A stretch of DNA of 42,720 nt from Prochlorococcus sp. AG-409-L14 (GCA_003215545.1 QCKF01000011.1:1-42720); one strand, 5' to 3'. Counted from the first letter of the stretch, positions 18,185 to 27,842 are shown. Notes: generated by a model not told the origin, from the sequence alone. Numbers and translations are program-made.

Positions 18185-18667
18185 TTATTTTTCAGTCAGG
18201 TCTTTTTTGAACTTACCAGAAAGACCCTTACGTAAAATATAATAAGTAAGGCAACCAAAAAAGCAGGCTGCCAAACCCCCAACGGCAATAGAGCCAACAA
18301 ATATATTGACCATGACAAGCCAACTTTGATTAAAAAATTTGTTATACACAAAGAAATCTATATTTTGATAAGCCTCATTATTAGAAAGTATTAAAGAACC
18401 AACTTTGAAATTGAAAAAATATAATGGCAGATATGTAGCTGGATTACTTATCCAAGTACCAGCAGCTGCAAGCAAAAGATTTCCCTTTAACAAGCGAGCT
18501 AGGGCAATACCAATAAAAGTTTGCAAGCCAAAAAAGGGAAAACACCCACTAAAGATTCCAACAGCCAAACCACGTGCTCTTTCACCAGGAGTACCTTCCT
18601 GTTCCCAAAACCAAATTAGAAAACGTCGAAACTTAAAGCAAAGACGCCTTAAATGCTTATTAAACAA
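18185..18667 (-). CDS. DUF2062 family membrane protein
   Basis: 160 residues. The core EGTPGERARGLAVGIFSGCFPFFGLQTFIGIALARLLKGN followed by NPATYLPLYFFNFKVG is the DUF2062 signature. There are two or three hydrophobic segments: about 35-60, an amphipathic middle, and about 115-140. A strongly basic N terminus (RRLCFKFRRF) faces the cytoplasm by the positive-inside rule. Function is not established for the family. It is divergent from mnmE, 68 bases away. Confidence 0.8.
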   Translation of the reverse strand: MFNKHLRRLCFKFRRFLIWFWEQEGTPGERARGLAVGIFSGCFPFFGLQTFIGIALARLLKGNLLLAAAGTWISNPATYLPLYFFNFKVGSLILSNNEAYQNIDFFVYNKFFNQSWLVMVNIFVGSIAVGGLAACFFGCLTYYILRKGLSGKFKKDLTEK

Positions 18668-18735
18668 AAATCCTCCTGATCAAAAAATAAACTTAATGGG
18701 ATCGTTAGCAAGATAGATTTAACAGTGGATCATGA

Positions 18736-20118
18736 ATGACTGTGTCTTTGTCTAACGAAGAGACTATTGCAGCAATAGGTACGGCAGTCACAGCCGGACA
18801 AGGAGGCATTGCTGTCATAAGACTCTCAGGACAAGCTGCAGAAGCTGCTGCAAAAAGCGTACTAGTTATCCCAGGGAAACAACATTGGAAAACCCACAGC
18901 GTGCTTTATGGGCACGTCACTGATCATTTAGGGAAAGAACGAATTGATGAAGTCCTTGTTTTAATAATGAAAGGGCCACGCAGCTTCACTGGAGAAGACG
19001 TAGTTGAAATCCACTGCCATGGTGGTTTGATATGTGTTCAAAGAGTTTTAGAAAGATTACTAGCTCATCCAGCCGTCAGAAGAGCCGAACCAGGAGAATT
19101 TAGTCAGCGGGCAGTCCTTAACGGTCGAATTGATCTGACTCAGGCAGAAGCCATAAGTGAACTAATTACAGCCCGAAGTCATAAAGCAGCAAAAATAGCA
19201 ATGGCTGGGCTAGATGGAGGAATACAAAAGCAAATCAATGCCTTAAGAGAACGTCTATTAGATCAGCTAGCAGAGCTAGAGGCCCGTGTTGATTTTGAAG
19301 ATGAGCTTCCTAAACTATCTCATTCAAAAGTTTTATCAGAGTTGGAAGAAGTTCAACTCGCACTAAAGCAACTAATAGAAGAAGCAAATAGAGGAATGTT
19401 TCTTAGGCAAGGTCTCAGGGTCGCGCTCATTGGGCGTCCAAATGTTGGCAAAAGTTCCTTGCTTAATCGATTGTCTCGTAGAGAGCGAGCAATAGTTACA
19501 GATTTGCCAGGTACTACAAGAGACGTTCTTGAAAGCGAAATTATCTTACAAGGAGTACCAATCACACTTATTGATACTGCAGGCATACGAGAAACAAAAG
19601 ACTCACTTGAACAACTTGGAATTGCTAAAAGTCATGAGACATTGATAAGCGCAGATGTTGTAGTGATGATTTTTGACCTGTCTACTGGTTGGGCAGAAAA
19701 TGATCAACTCTTAAAAGACCAAATCCCTAAAGATTTACCCATCCTTTTAGTTGGGAATAAAGCTGACTTGAGCACTACGAAGACAATTAGCTCAACTAGT
19801 AATGGTTTCAAGCCCATAAGGTTTAGTGCGTTGACTGGTCAAGGTGAAGAATCTCTCATTAATGCCATGCTCCAAACATGTGACGCGGGCGAAACCAATA
19901 GCTTAATAACTGCACTAAACGAAAGACAGAAGGATCTAGCAGTACTAGCTATATCCTCCTTAGAGAAAACCAAAGATACAGCCAAGCAAGGCCTTCCTTG
20001 GGATTTTTGGACCATTGACCTTCGCCAAGCAATTCACCACTTAGGACAAATTACAGGCGAAGACATTACAGAAGCCCTACTAGGTAGGATTTTTTCAAAA
20101 TTCTGTATCGGTAAATAA
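18736..20118 (+). CDS. mnmE: tRNA modification GTPase MnmE (TrmE)
   Basis: 460 residues. The N-terminal formyl-THF-binding domain starts with EETIAAIGTAVTAGQGGIAVIRLSG. The G domain is inserted in the helical domain: GRPNVGKSS at 233-241, GTTRD, DTAGIRE and GNKADL. The C-terminal CIGK (457-460) carries the essential Cys. With MnmG it installs the cmnm5 group at U34 of certain tRNAs. Start is ATG 18736; another ATG four bases upstream is out of frame. Confidence 0.97.
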   Translation: MTVSLSNEETIAAIGTAVTAGQGGIAVIRLSGQAAEAAAKSVLVIPGKQHWKTHSVLYGHVTDHLGKERIDEVLVLIMKGPRSFTGEDVVEIHCHGGLICVQRVLERLLAHPAVRRAEPGEFSQRAVLNGRIDLTQAEAISELITARSHKAAKIAMAGLDGGIQKQINALRERLLDQLAELEARVDFEDELPKLSHSKVLSELEEVQLALKQLIEEANRGMFLRQGLRVALIGRPNVGKSSLLNRLSRRERAIVTDLPGTTRDVLESEIILQGVPITLIDTAGIRETKDSLEQLGIAKSHETLISADVVVMIFDLSTGWAENDQLLKDQIPKDLPILLVGNKADLSTTKTISSTSNGFKPIRFSALTGQGEESLINAMLQTCDAGETNSLITALNERQKDLAVLAISSLEKTKDTAKQGLPWDFWTIDLRQAIHHLGQITGEDITEALLGRIFSKFCIGK

Positions 20119-20192
20119 ACAACGAATAGAATTTTGATCGTACCAATTTGTTGAAGTGTTCTTCTAAAAACCCAATTACTTAAAAATTGCAC

Positions 20193-21065
20193 GTGATTTT
20201 TCAAAACCCTGTAATCAATCAACTAATTGACAGTTGGCTAGCTGAAGACATAGGTCGAGGAGATCTCTCATCCGCTGCACTACCTACATCAAGGGTAGAA
20301 GCTCTCTGGGTTGCAAAACAAGATGGGACTTTTTGTGGTGGAGAGTTAGTAAAACTAGTATTTAATCGTCTGGATAACTCTATAAAGGTAAATTTACTAA
20401 TCAAAGAAGGAGAAACCTTCATATCCAATCAAATACTTTTAGAGATAGAGGGACCTTCAAAATCTCTTATCGCAGCAGAGCGAACAGCATTAAATATTGC
20501 CATGCATCTTTCAGGGATAGCGACACAAACATCACTCTTCGTTTCCGAACTAAAAGGAACAGGAGTGAAACTAGCTGATACAAGAAAAACGACTCCTGGA
20601 CTCCGAATATTAGAAAAATATGCCGTGCGTTGTGGAGGGGGAATCAATCATCGACTAGGCCTGGATGATACTGCGATGCTCAAAGAAAATCATCTTGCCT
20701 GGGCTATGAGCATGAAAGAAGCTGTAAAAGAAACACGAAAAGTAGCTCCATGGCCATCAAAAATAATTATCGAAGCAGAAACATCTGATCAAGCGACAGA
20801 AGCGGTCATTAATGGAGCTGATGGGATACTCCTCGACGAATTTGAACCTCTTGTTCTACATGAGCTGGTGCCAAAATTAAGAGAATTGGCTGCATCGCGT
20901 TCTAATTCAGGAGGTAATGGACAAATTATTTTGGAAGCCTCAGGTGTCGACCCTAAAGACTTAAAAACTTATGCTGATACAGGCATCGATTTGATATCAA
21001 GTAGTGCTCCTATCACACGAAGTCATTGGGTCGATTTCAGTATGCGATTCAAAGAAGCTAACTAA
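20193..21065 (+). CDS. nadC: Nicotinate-nucleotide pyrophosphorylase (carboxylating), quinolinate phosphoribosyltransferase
   Basis: 290 residues from GTG 20193; TTG 20187 is an equal alternative that adds two. It converts quinolinate and PRPP to nicotinate mononucleotide in NAD synthesis. WLAEDIGRGDLSSAA near the N terminus and ADTRKTTPGLRILEKYAVRCGGG with NHRLGLDD form the type II PRT active site. IEAETSDQATEAV and DGILLDEF follow in the barrel, and LEASGVDPKDLKTYADTGIDLISSSAPI closes it. The lysine and arginine residues for quinolinate and PRPP are all present. Confidence 0.95.
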   Translation: MIFQNPVINQLIDSWLAEDIGRGDLSSAALPTSRVEALWVAKQDGTFCGGELVKLVFNRLDNSIKVNLLIKEGETFISNQILLEIEGPSKSLIAAERTALNIAMHLSGIATQTSLFVSELKGTGVKLADTRKTTPGLRILEKYAVRCGGGINHRLGLDDTAMLKENHLAWAMSMKEAVKETRKVAPWPSKIIIEAETSDQATEAVINGADGILLDEFEPLVLHELVPKLRELAASRSNSGGNGQIILEASGVDPKDLKTYADTGIDLISSSAPITRSHWVDFSMRFKEAN

Positions 21066-21132
21066 ACTCAACACAAGTGTCTCTTTCAAAGTGCAAAACC
21101 TTAATAGATCAAGGAGTCATTAGTTAAAAACA

Positions 21133-22944
21133 ATGATCAATCTGAGACAAAAATTAGAAAGGCAATGCAAATTAGCCCTAATGAGAGCGTTCCCAAAAGC
21201 TTGCGATGGAGGTAAGTTATCTGGGAAACCAATAAATCCTCAATTAGTAAGAACAAATAATCCTGAATTTGGAGATTATCAAATCAATGCTGCACTCCAG
21301 CTCACTAAAATTCTTAAGAAAGCTCCTCGTGACATTGCCACATCGATTGTCACAGAACTAACAAAGAATGAAGAGTTTGCATCTATCTGTGATTCACCAA
21401 AAATTGCAGGTCCTGGTTTTATTAATCTGACAATTAAACCCGAACGCTTAATCCAGGAGCTAATAACACGCCTTGAAGATAATCGACTAGGTATACCACT
21501 CGCCGAAACAAATGATGGTAAGAGAATCACTGATCCAATCATAGTTGACTTTTCAAGTCCAAACATTGCAAAAGAAATGCATGTGGGACATCTACGATCA
21601 ACAATTATTGGCGATTCAATTGCTCGAGTACTTGAGTTTCGTGGTCATAATGTTTTACGACTTAATCATGTTGGTGACTGGGGAACTCAATTCGGAATGC
21701 TCATAAATCATCTCAAATCAGTTGCACCTGAGGCATTAACTAAAGCGAATGCAATAGATATTGGTGATCTTGTTAATTTCTATAGGAAATCAAAAGAGCG
21801 ATTTGACTCTGACAATAATTTCAGAGAAAGATCTCGAGAAGAAGTAGTCAATCTTCAAAATGGAGATCCAACATCTCTAAAAGCATGGAAATTGCTTTGC
21901 AAGCAGTCACGAGATGAATTCCAAAAAATTTATGATCGTTTAGATGTAAGACTTACAGAAAGGGGAGAATCTTTTTATAATGAATATCTACAAGATGTAG
22001 TAGATGATCTTGATGCATTAAACCTATTAGTAAAAGACGATGGCGCAAGATGTGTTTTTCTTGAGGGTATTCTTGGCAAGAACAATAAGCCTTTAGCAAT
22101 AATCATTCAGAAAAGTGACGGTGGTTTTAACTATGCAACAACTGATTTGGCTGCAATTAGATACAGACTAAATCCATCTCCCAAAGGGGATGGAGCTTGT
22201 CGTGTGATCTATGTCACTGATTCTGGTCAATCCAATCATTTCAATGGCGTCTTTCAAATAGCTGATCGTGCTAATTGGATACCTACTGGAAAAAAAATCG
22301 AACACGTTCCCTTTGGTTTAGTCCAAGGGGAAGATGGTAAAAAACTTAAAACAAGATCTGGTGAAACTATTAAACTTAAATCTTTGCTTGATGAAGCAGT
22401 AAATCGAGCTGAATTTGACCTAAGAAGGCGCTTAAAAGAAGAAGATCGAAAAGAAAGTGAGTCATTCATCAAACTTGTCTCTGAAACTGTAGGAATTGGT
22501 GCAGTCAAATATGCTGATTTAAGTCAAAATAGAATTACAAACTATCAATTTAGTTTCGATAAAATGCTTGCTCTACATGGCAATACTGCACCTTATCTCC
22601 TCTATGCTGTAGTTCGCATCGCAGGCATTGTTCGAAAAGGTGGTTCATTAGCAACTATTCCTAAGCAGCTCGAATTTACCGAAAAACAAGAATGGGACTT
22701 AGTTAAAGAGCTGCTTAAATTTGACGACGCGATAAATGACGTTGAAGAAGAGCTCTTGCCAAATAGGCTTTGTAATTACTTGTATGAACTATGTCAAGTC
22801 TTCAACCGCTTCTATGATCAACTTCCTGTACTAAAAGCTAAAGGCTCATCAAAAAGCTCCAGACTGGCATTATGCCTAATGACAACCAATACCCTCAAGC
22901 TGGGTATGAACTTATTAGGGATTCCTACCCTTGAGAGAATGTAA
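21133..22944 (+). CDS. argS: Arginyl-tRNA synthetase
   Basis: 603 residues, class I synthetase. An N-terminal Arg-tRNA additional domain (about 1-110) precedes the Rossmann fold with the HIGH-type motif HVGH at 150-153. The KMSKS-type loop is replaced by KLKTRSG near 404, as is usual in ArgRS. The C-terminal anticodon-binding DALR domain ends with [14 protein letters not shown], a standard ArgRS C terminus. The stop codon shares one base with the ATG of the following aminotransferase gene. Confidence 0.97.
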   Translation: MINLRQKLERQCKLALMRAFPKACDGGKLSGKPINPQLVRTNNPEFGDYQINAALQLTKILKKAPRDIATSIVTELTKNEEFASICDSPKIAGPGFINLTIKPERLIQELITRLEDNRLGIPLAETNDGKRITDPIIVDFSSPNIAKEMHVGHLRSTIIGDSIARVLEFRGHNVLRLNHVGDWGTQFGMLINHLKSVAPEALTKANAIDIGDLVNFYRKSKERFDSDNNFRERSREEVVNLQNGDPTSLKAWKLLCKQSRDEFQKIYDRLDVRLTERGESFYNEYLQDVVDDLDALNLLVKDDGARCVFLEGILGKNNKPLAIIIQKSDGGFNYATTDLAAIRYRLNPSPKGDGACRVIYVTDSGQSNHFNGVFQIADRANWIPTGKKIEHVPFGLVQGEDGKKLKTRSGETIKLKSLLDEAVNRAEFDLRRRLKEEDRKESESFIKLVSETVGIGAVKYADLSQNRITNYQFSFDKMLALHGNTAPYLLYAVVRIAGIVRKGGSLATIPKQLEFTEKQEWDLVKELLKFDDAINDVEEELLPNRLCNYLYELCQVFNRFYDQLPVLKAKGSSKSSRLALCLMTTNTLKLGMNLLGIPTLERM

Positions 22945-24059
22945 TGGAATCCAGCGAAAAGCCACCATTCAACTTACCTCAACCAAGATCCGAGGTAGAG
23001 GAAATGAAACCTTACAAAGCACCATTAGAAGGCAGAAGAAACCATCTTCGCCTTGACTTTAATGAAAATACAATAGGTCCAAGCCCTCTGGTTTTAGAGG
23101 CACTGAAAAACATTGACTCAAATGAAATCTCTATTTATCCCGAATATAATGGATTGCAAAATGCCGTGAAAAATAATCTCAATAACACAGGCATAAAACA
23201 TCCTCTGAATCCTGATCAGATTGGAATCTTTAATGGTGTTGATGCAGCCATTAATGCTATTTTCCATGCCTATGCTCAGCGAGATGATCAGCTACTAACG
23301 ACTACTCCAACATTTGGGTACTACACACCATGTGCTCAAATGCAGGGGATGCGGATTGTCGCCTTACCGTATGAGGGGAAGAATTTCCAGTTTCCACTGA
23401 ACAAAATTCGTGAAGCACTAAAAATGGGGAAACCTAAGCTTCTACTTCTCTGTAACCCGAACAATCCTACAGGTAGTGTTATTTCAGCAGATGTGATCCT
23501 AAAACTATCCGAAGATAATCCAAATACTTTAGTAGTTGTTGATGAACTATATGAGTCTTTTGATGGTGACAGCGTACTGCCAAAAATCAACTTTAACTCA
23601 ACACCAAATCTTGTTATTCTTAGGTCACTTTCAAAAACTGCAGGATTAGCTGGCTTGCGAATTGGTTTTACAATAGGGAATTCTCGAGTGATTGATTATA
23701 TAAAAAGAGTTACAGGTCCATATGACATAAACAGCTTCGCAGTAAAGGCCGCCTTTGCAGCGCTAAAAGATCAAGCATATATTGATGATTATAAAGCAGA
23801 GGTTTTGCGAGCACGCGACTGGATCAAAGATGAACTCATAAGCAATAGAGTAGAACACCATATTGCAGGCGGAAACTATTTCTTGATTTGGCCTAAACGT
23901 GAATCTGATGAAATCGAAGCCTGTCTAAAAAATGATGGTATTCTAGTTAGAAATATGCGCGGCAAGCCCCTAATAGAAAAATCACTAAGAGTAAGCATTG
24001 GTACCCAAACTCAAATGCAACAATTTTGGGATTCCTATATGAAACATGAATGCAAATAA
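22944..24059 (+). CDS. hisC: Histidinol-phosphate aminotransferase family protein
   Basis: 371 residues, fold-type I PLP enzyme. HLRLDFNENTIGPSP near the N terminus is the HisC opening. PLP contacts: NGVDAAINAIFHAY, LCNPNNPTGSV, VVDELYESFDGD, and Schiff-base Lys231 in LRSLSKTAGLAGLRIGF; the final Arg is in SLRVSIGT. HisC makes histidinol phosphate from imidazoleacetol phosphate with glutamate. It starts one base inside argS, so expression is coupled. Cyanobacteria may carry more than one HisC-like protein, and an aromatic-type aminotransferase role cannot be excluded. Confidence 0.82.
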   Translation: MESSEKPPFNLPQPRSEVEEMKPYKAPLEGRRNHLRLDFNENTIGPSPLVLEALKNIDSNEISIYPEYNGLQNAVKNNLNNTGIKHPLNPDQIGIFNGVDAAINAIFHAYAQRDDQLLTTTPTFGYYTPCAQMQGMRIVALPYEGKNFQFPLNKIREALKMGKPKLLLLCNPNNPTGSVISADVILKLSEDNPNTLVVVDELYESFDGDSVLPKINFNSTPNLVILRSLSKTAGLAGLRIGFTIGNSRVIDYIKRVTGPYDINSFAVKAAFAALKDQAYIDDYKAEVLRARDWIKDELISNRVEHHIAGGNYFLIWPKRESDEIEACLKNDGILVRNMRGKPLIEKSLRVSIGTQTQMQQFWDSYMKHECK

Positions 24060-24072
24060 AAACTGAGAAAGA

Positions 24073-24807
24073 TCACTCAAGAATATTAATCACCATCTTA
24101 TTTTGAAGATTATTAGACAAGCTATATGTCTCTCCAACGGCTCTAACCTCGACATCCTTCATGGCCTCTAAAAATGGCTCGATGCCATTCTGATCACAGT
24201 CCTTAGGCACAATTCCTTTTACATATTGAAACGGAATAATATATCTTGGATTTAATTCACGAACTATTTGTGCAGCCTCTAATCCGTTATACACCTTTGC
24301 ACCTCCACCTACTGCAATAATCAAAACATCAGGCCTACCAAGTAAAACTTGATTTTCTATCGATAAAGGCCCTGCACCTCCACCAAGATGAGCGAAATTT
24401 AATCCACCTTGACTCCACTTCCAAAGTGTTGCCTTCCCAAACCTTCTGCCACCTAAGCGGTCATGATCAACTGAAAAACCTTCAATACTCATTCCTTGAA
24501 TCCGATATGAACCTGGCTTAACGAAGAACTTACCTTTAGCAACTGATGATCCTTCATCTGCCAACTTAGAACTTGCCAAAATAATATTTGCAGACACTCT
24601 TGGCTCTTTTAACCCAGCTGCACAACCAACAGCACTAAAAGGATTAATAAGCAAAGATTTACCACCTCCTTTTATGAGTAGTGCGCGATGACTAAAATTT
24701 GTGATCTCAACACCACCTGCAAGAACTGGTGAAGCTATTGCAAGAAACCCAATTAAAGCACTGGTGTACTGAAAAAAAATATTCATGGAACGAAAATTCA
24801 GTCTCAT
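24073..24807 (-). CDS. Exported metallo-beta-lactamase-fold protein lacking metal ligands
   Basis: 244 residues from the ATG at 24807; ATGs at 24819 and 24786 are alternatives. I chose 24807 because it gives a proper signal peptide: two Arg, then a hydrophobic stretch ending SPVLA before residue 31. The mature part follows the UlaG-like MBL fold strand by strand (ITNFSHRALLIKG, SLLINPF, a later GLNFAHLGG, DVLIIAVGGGAKVYNGLEAAQIV, YIIPFQYVKG). The sites that normally hold metal are changed: HxHxDH reads SSKLADEG (79-86), the Asp after HLG is Gly (143), and the last His is Gln (194). It is therefore probably not a hydrolase; its role is unknown. It lies convergent to hisC and downstream of trpG. 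Confidence 0.82.
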   Translation of the reverse strand: MRLNFRSMNIFFQYTSALIGFLAIASPVLAGGVEITNFSHRALLIKGGGKSLLINPFSAVGCAAGLKEPRVSANIILASSKLADEGSSVAKGKFFVKPGSYRIQGMSIEGFSVDHDRLGGRRFGKATLWKWSQGGLNFAHLGGGAGPLSIENQVLLGRPDVLIIAVGGGAKVYNGLEAAQIVRELNPRYIIPFQYVKGIVPKDCDQNGIEPFLEAMKDVEVRAVGETYSLSNNLQNKMVINILE

Positions 24808-24838
24808 GAAAGTAATCATGCTAATAACAAAATTATCT

Positions 24839-25441
24839 TTACTTTGAAAGGAGTTTGACTGATTTTAAAAAATTACTAAGCAAATGATGACCAGACTCTG
24901 TTAAAACACTTTCAGGGTGAAATTGAACGCCCTGGATATGAGTGTATTTACGATGCCTTAAACCCATAATCGTCCCATCTTTCAACCATGCTGTTAGTTC
25001 TAAACAATCAGGCAAACTAGATCGCTCTACAATAAGACTGTGATATCTAGTAGCAACAAGAGGCTGGGGTAAGCCCTGAAAAACTCCTTCACCAGCATGT
25101 AAAACGAGAGATGTTTTTCCATGCATCAGCTCTTGAGCTCTCACAACCTTCGCTCCGTAAACCTGAGCAAGAGCCTGATGTCCCAAACAAACACCAAGAG
25201 TAGGAACAGAAGGCGACAACTCAGACAAGATGTCCAAACATATCCCTGATTGAAAGGGATCTCCTGGACCTGGAGACAGAAGAATAGCTTCAGGCTTAAG
25301 TGCTTTAACCTGCTTAAGAGTCAGTGCATCATTGCGCTCTACCCTGACGTCTTTAGCACAAGGATGATCACAAGCCAACTCACCTAAGTACTGAACCAAA
25401 TTGAATGTAAAGCTGTCATAGTTATCAATAACTAAAATCAT
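24839..25441 (-). CDS. trpG: Anthranilate synthase component II / aminodeoxychorismate synthase amidotransferase
   Basis: 200 residues, class I glutamine amidotransferase. MILVIDNYDSFTFNLVQYL is the TrpG/PabA opening. The oxyanion segment LLSPGPGDP, the nucleophile Cys85 in GVCLGHQ, and His175/Glu177 in VQFHPES are intact. It releases ammonia from glutamine for a chorismate-using partner (TrpE, PabB or both). As no partner gene is adjacent, it may serve tryptophan and folate synthesis alike. It lies 17 bases downstream of dgkA. Confidence 0.92.
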   Translation of the reverse strand: MILVIDNYDSFTFNLVQYLGELACDHPCAKDVRVERNDALTLKQVKALKPEAILLSPGPGDPFQSGICLDILSELSPSVPTLGVCLGHQALAQVYGAKVVRAQELMHGKTSLVLHAGEGVFQGLPQPLVATRYHSLIVERSSLPDCLELTAWLKDGTIMGLRHRKYTHIQGVQFHPESVLTESGHHLLSNFLKSVKLLSK

Positions 25442-25458
25442 GGGTCAACCAAAGTCAA

Positions 25459-25920
25459 TTAAAACCCCAACCGAATTATGAGTGCTGGGAAAAGCAAAAG
25501 GGAAGCAATCAGTACAGAACTAATTGATGCAACCAGAACTCCAGCAGCAGCGCAATCCTTTGCGATTCGAGCTAATGGGTGAAATCTTCTACCAATAGCC
25601 AAGTCAACAACAGCCTCTATAGCTGTATTGAGAAGCTCTAATACCAATACCGCCGCAACTGTAAGAACAATGACAGCCAGCTTAATCACACCAAGCTCCA
25701 ACCACAAACCCATCCCAAAAGCTATGGCCCCTAGCAATAAATGAATACGAAAATTTCTTTGACTCAAAAACCCATAGGCAAGGCCTTGAAATGCATAACG
25801 AAGACTTGAAGGTAAATCACTCGCAATGCGCCACGAGGACCGCCTAGATTGCCTGGAAGGTCTTTGAGAAAATGATGTAATTTTCTCTGATCTAAAATTT
25901 GTTTTTTCAGGGAACATCAA
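25459..25920 (-). CDS. dgkA: Diacylglycerol kinase-type integral membrane protein
   Basis: 153 residues. The first 40 or so are basic and Ser-rich and are an extension not seen in E. coli DgkA. The rest has three membrane helices and the family core: FQGLAYGFLSQRNFRIHLLLG, the active-site segment ELLNTAIEAVVDL, and HPLARIAKDCAAAGVLVAS. The family phosphorylates diacylglycerol or undecaprenol; many non-proteobacterial members are undecaprenol kinases, so the lipid substrate is open. ATG at 25917 is an alternative start one codon in. It follows ybeY by 21 bases. Confidence 0.88.
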   Translation of the reverse strand: MMFPEKTNFRSEKITSFSQRPSRQSRRSSWRIASDLPSSLRYAFQGLAYGFLSQRNFRIHLLLGAIAFGMGLWLELGVIKLAVIVLTVAAVLVLELLNTAIEAVVDLAIGRRFHPLARIAKDCAAAGVLVASISSVLIASLLLFPALIIRLGF

Positions 25921-25941
25921 AAATGTTTTCCTTTAGATCTC

Positions 25942-26505
25942 TCAGAACTGAACATTATCGTTAATGCCCACAAGATGCTCCTGCAGAGACAACATCTCTT
26001 GAAGATTATCTGAGGTGCAATGATCCCAGCCTAATAAATGAAGGAGGCCATGAGAAACAAGCCATCGTAATTCAATTAATAATCCATGACTCATCTCCAT
26101 AGCTTGACGATGTGCAGTTTCAACAGAAACAATAATGTCACCCAACTCTAAACAAATCTCAGTAGGCAAAGTAAAACTTTCATCTAATATTGGGAATGAG
26201 AGAACATCTGTAGAAGATTGCTTCTTTCTCCAATGTAAGTTTAGTAGCTTAATTTTCTCATCGTCTGTAAACTTCAAGCCCATACTCATCGAAGATGAAA
26301 GCCTAACAAACTCTGGACAGGCTAAAGACTTGTCATTGCGGATAAACCTAATCCAACTTTGAAGAATATTTGTCCAGTACTGAGAATCATTTATTAATTT
26401 AGTCAATATTTCATATTCTTTGACATAGGGATCAAAAGAATATTCAGAATCATAATTAAAAACGAGATCCAACTCAAAAGAATCGGATATATTATTCCGG
26501 ACCAT
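25942..26505 (-). CDS. ybeY: Endoribonuclease YbeY (rRNA maturation factor)
   Basis: 187 residues. The zinc site H-x3-H-x5-H is present as His152, His156 and His162 in HGLLHLLGWDH. STDVLSFPI (98-106) and LGDIIVS are also typical. YbeY is a metal-dependent RNase that processes the 3' end of 16S rRNA and takes part in ribosome quality control. The N terminus is about 40 residues longer than the compact bacterial form, as in other picocyanobacteria. The gene lies six bases after the DUF3285 gene. Confidence 0.93.
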   Translation of the reverse strand: MVRNNISDSFELDLVFNYDSEYSFDPYVKEYEILTKLINDSQYWTNILQSWIRFIRNDKSLACPEFVRLSSSMSMGLKFTDDEKIKLLNLHWRKKQSSTDVLSFPILDESFTLPTEICLELGDIIVSVETAHRQAMEMSHGLLIELRWLVSHGLLHLLGWDHCTSDNLQEMLSLQEHLVGINDNVQF

Positions 26506-26511
26506 ATAATT

Positions 26512-26703
26512 TTAGTGTGGAATGGTTGGCCTCCCAAGCCAAGCAATAATGCAAATAAATCCTACGCATCCAAATGCTGTAAGAGCAAAATGGAAAAGGC
26601 TTTGACTTCCCTTTCGAACCATATTCCGCATAGCTAGCTTCACAAAGCTAGCTGGAGGTGTTCTCTTTGAAGAAGATCTTTTAGGTTCTAAATCAGTAGT
26701 CAT
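26512..26703 (-). CDS. Small membrane protein, DUF3285-like
   Basis: 63 residues. A basic, Ser/Pro-rich N terminus is followed by VKLAMRNMVRKGSQSLFHF and one membrane segment (about 40-56, ALTAFGCVGFICIIAWLG). The sequence and its place between prfB and ybeY resemble the cyanobacterial DUF3285 family, for which no function is established. Family name is from memory. It is separated from prfB by only 10 bases, so it is probably in the same transcript. Confidence 0.75.
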   Translation of the reverse strand: MTTDLEPKRSSSKRTPPASFVKLAMRNMVRKGSQSLFHFALTAFGCVGFICIIAWLGRPTIPH

Positions 26704-26713
26704 TTGATTGAAT

Positions 26714-27842
26714 TTAGTTCTCTATATTAGTATCAAGGCGATCTGCACGCACCCTTAGAAGTGCCTGAATAAATTGCTCCAAGTCACCATTCATTACTGC
26801 TTGTACATCAGTTGTTTCTTCTGCAGTTCTTAAGTCTTTAACCATCTGATATGGATGAAAAACATAATTGCGGATTTGATTTCCCCAGGCTGCTTCAACA
26901 ATGTCACCTCTAATATCTGCAATCTGTGCTGCTCTTTGTTCTTGTGCAATAACCATCAATTTAGCTTTTAATAAAATCATTGCCTTTTCCTTATTTTGTA
27001 GCTGTGAGCGCTCCTGTGTACAACGCACTGCCAAACCTGTTGGAATATGAAGAATACGAACAGCAGTTTCAACCTTATTAACATTTTGACCTCCTGCGCC
27101 TCCAGATCGACTAGTAGTTATTTCCAGATCTTTTTCTGGAATTTCTAACTGAACTTCATCATCTAACTTTGGCATCACCTCAACTCCAGCAAAGCTTGTT
27201 TGGCGTTTATCATTTGCATTAAAAGGTGAAATCCTGACAAGTCGATGGGTACCTTTTTCATTTTGCAAATATCCATATGCATACCTACCCTCAATCTCAA
27301 TTGTTGCACTTTTTATGCCAGCTTCTTCACCTTCTGAAAGCTCATCAACCGTAACCGTCATCTTCTGAGCCTCAGCCCAACGGGTATACATTCTCAAAAG
27401 CATTTGTGCCCAATCCTGAGCATCAGTACCTCCAGCGCCTGCATTGATAGACAAAACGGCTCCTTCCTTGTCATAAGGACCACTTAAAAGTCGTTCAAGC
27501 TCCCAACGATCAAGATCAGCCTCTAATTGCTTCAATCCAGAAAGAGCCTCTGCAAGCATTTCTTGATCTGGCTCAAGCTCATAAAGGTCAACAATTGCAT
27601 TCGCATCATTTATTGCAGCATCCCAACTTTCAAAACGTGCCAACTCTGCCTTCACTTCATCTAAATGACGCATCTGTTTCTTTGCATTCTGCTGATCACC
27701 CCAAAAATCAGGTTGAGCTGCAATTTGTTCTAGATCTTTTTGTGTTGCAGTCAAAGCAGGCACGTCAAAGACAGTCCTGGGCATTGCCCAGGCGATCAGT
27801 GAGAACAGACAAATCTCTTTTGAAATCAGTTAAATCAAGCAA
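26714..27842 (-). CDS. prfB: Peptide chain release factor 2, expressed by programmed +1 frameshift
   Basis: RF2 recognises UGA and UAA. Residues 1-25 are read from TTG 27842 ([18 protein letters not shown], then NAQDCL). Codon 26 is UGA at 27767-27765 in the slip site CTT TGA C. After a +1 shift over T27767, translation continues at GAC 27766 ([11 protein letters not shown]) to 26714, giving 375 residues. On this numbering the anticodon-like SPF falls at 205-207 and GGQ at 250-252, the same positions as in E. coli RF2. A Shine-Dalgarno-like AGGA lies just upstream of the slip site at the spacing known to stimulate shifting. A start at 27784 in the second frame gives a protein that would lack the N terminus and is rejected. 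Confidence 0.9.
27764..27778 (-). promoter_or_regulatory. RF2 autoregulatory +1 frameshift site
   Basis: On the minus strand, AGGAC-TGT-CTT-TGA-C (27778-27764) places a Shine-Dalgarno-like AGGA three codons ahead of the stop, followed by CTT and the UGA codon with C as next base. This is the conserved RF2 arrangement (E. coli: AGGGGG-TAT-CTT-TGA-C). When RF2 is scarce, the ribosome pauses at UGA and slips +1 to make more RF2. Confidence 0.9.

Noticed and set aside
27768-27784. ATG at 27784 as the start of RF2
   Set aside because: It spells MPRTVF in the second frame across the frameshift site and would delete the conserved N-terminal helix encoded upstream.
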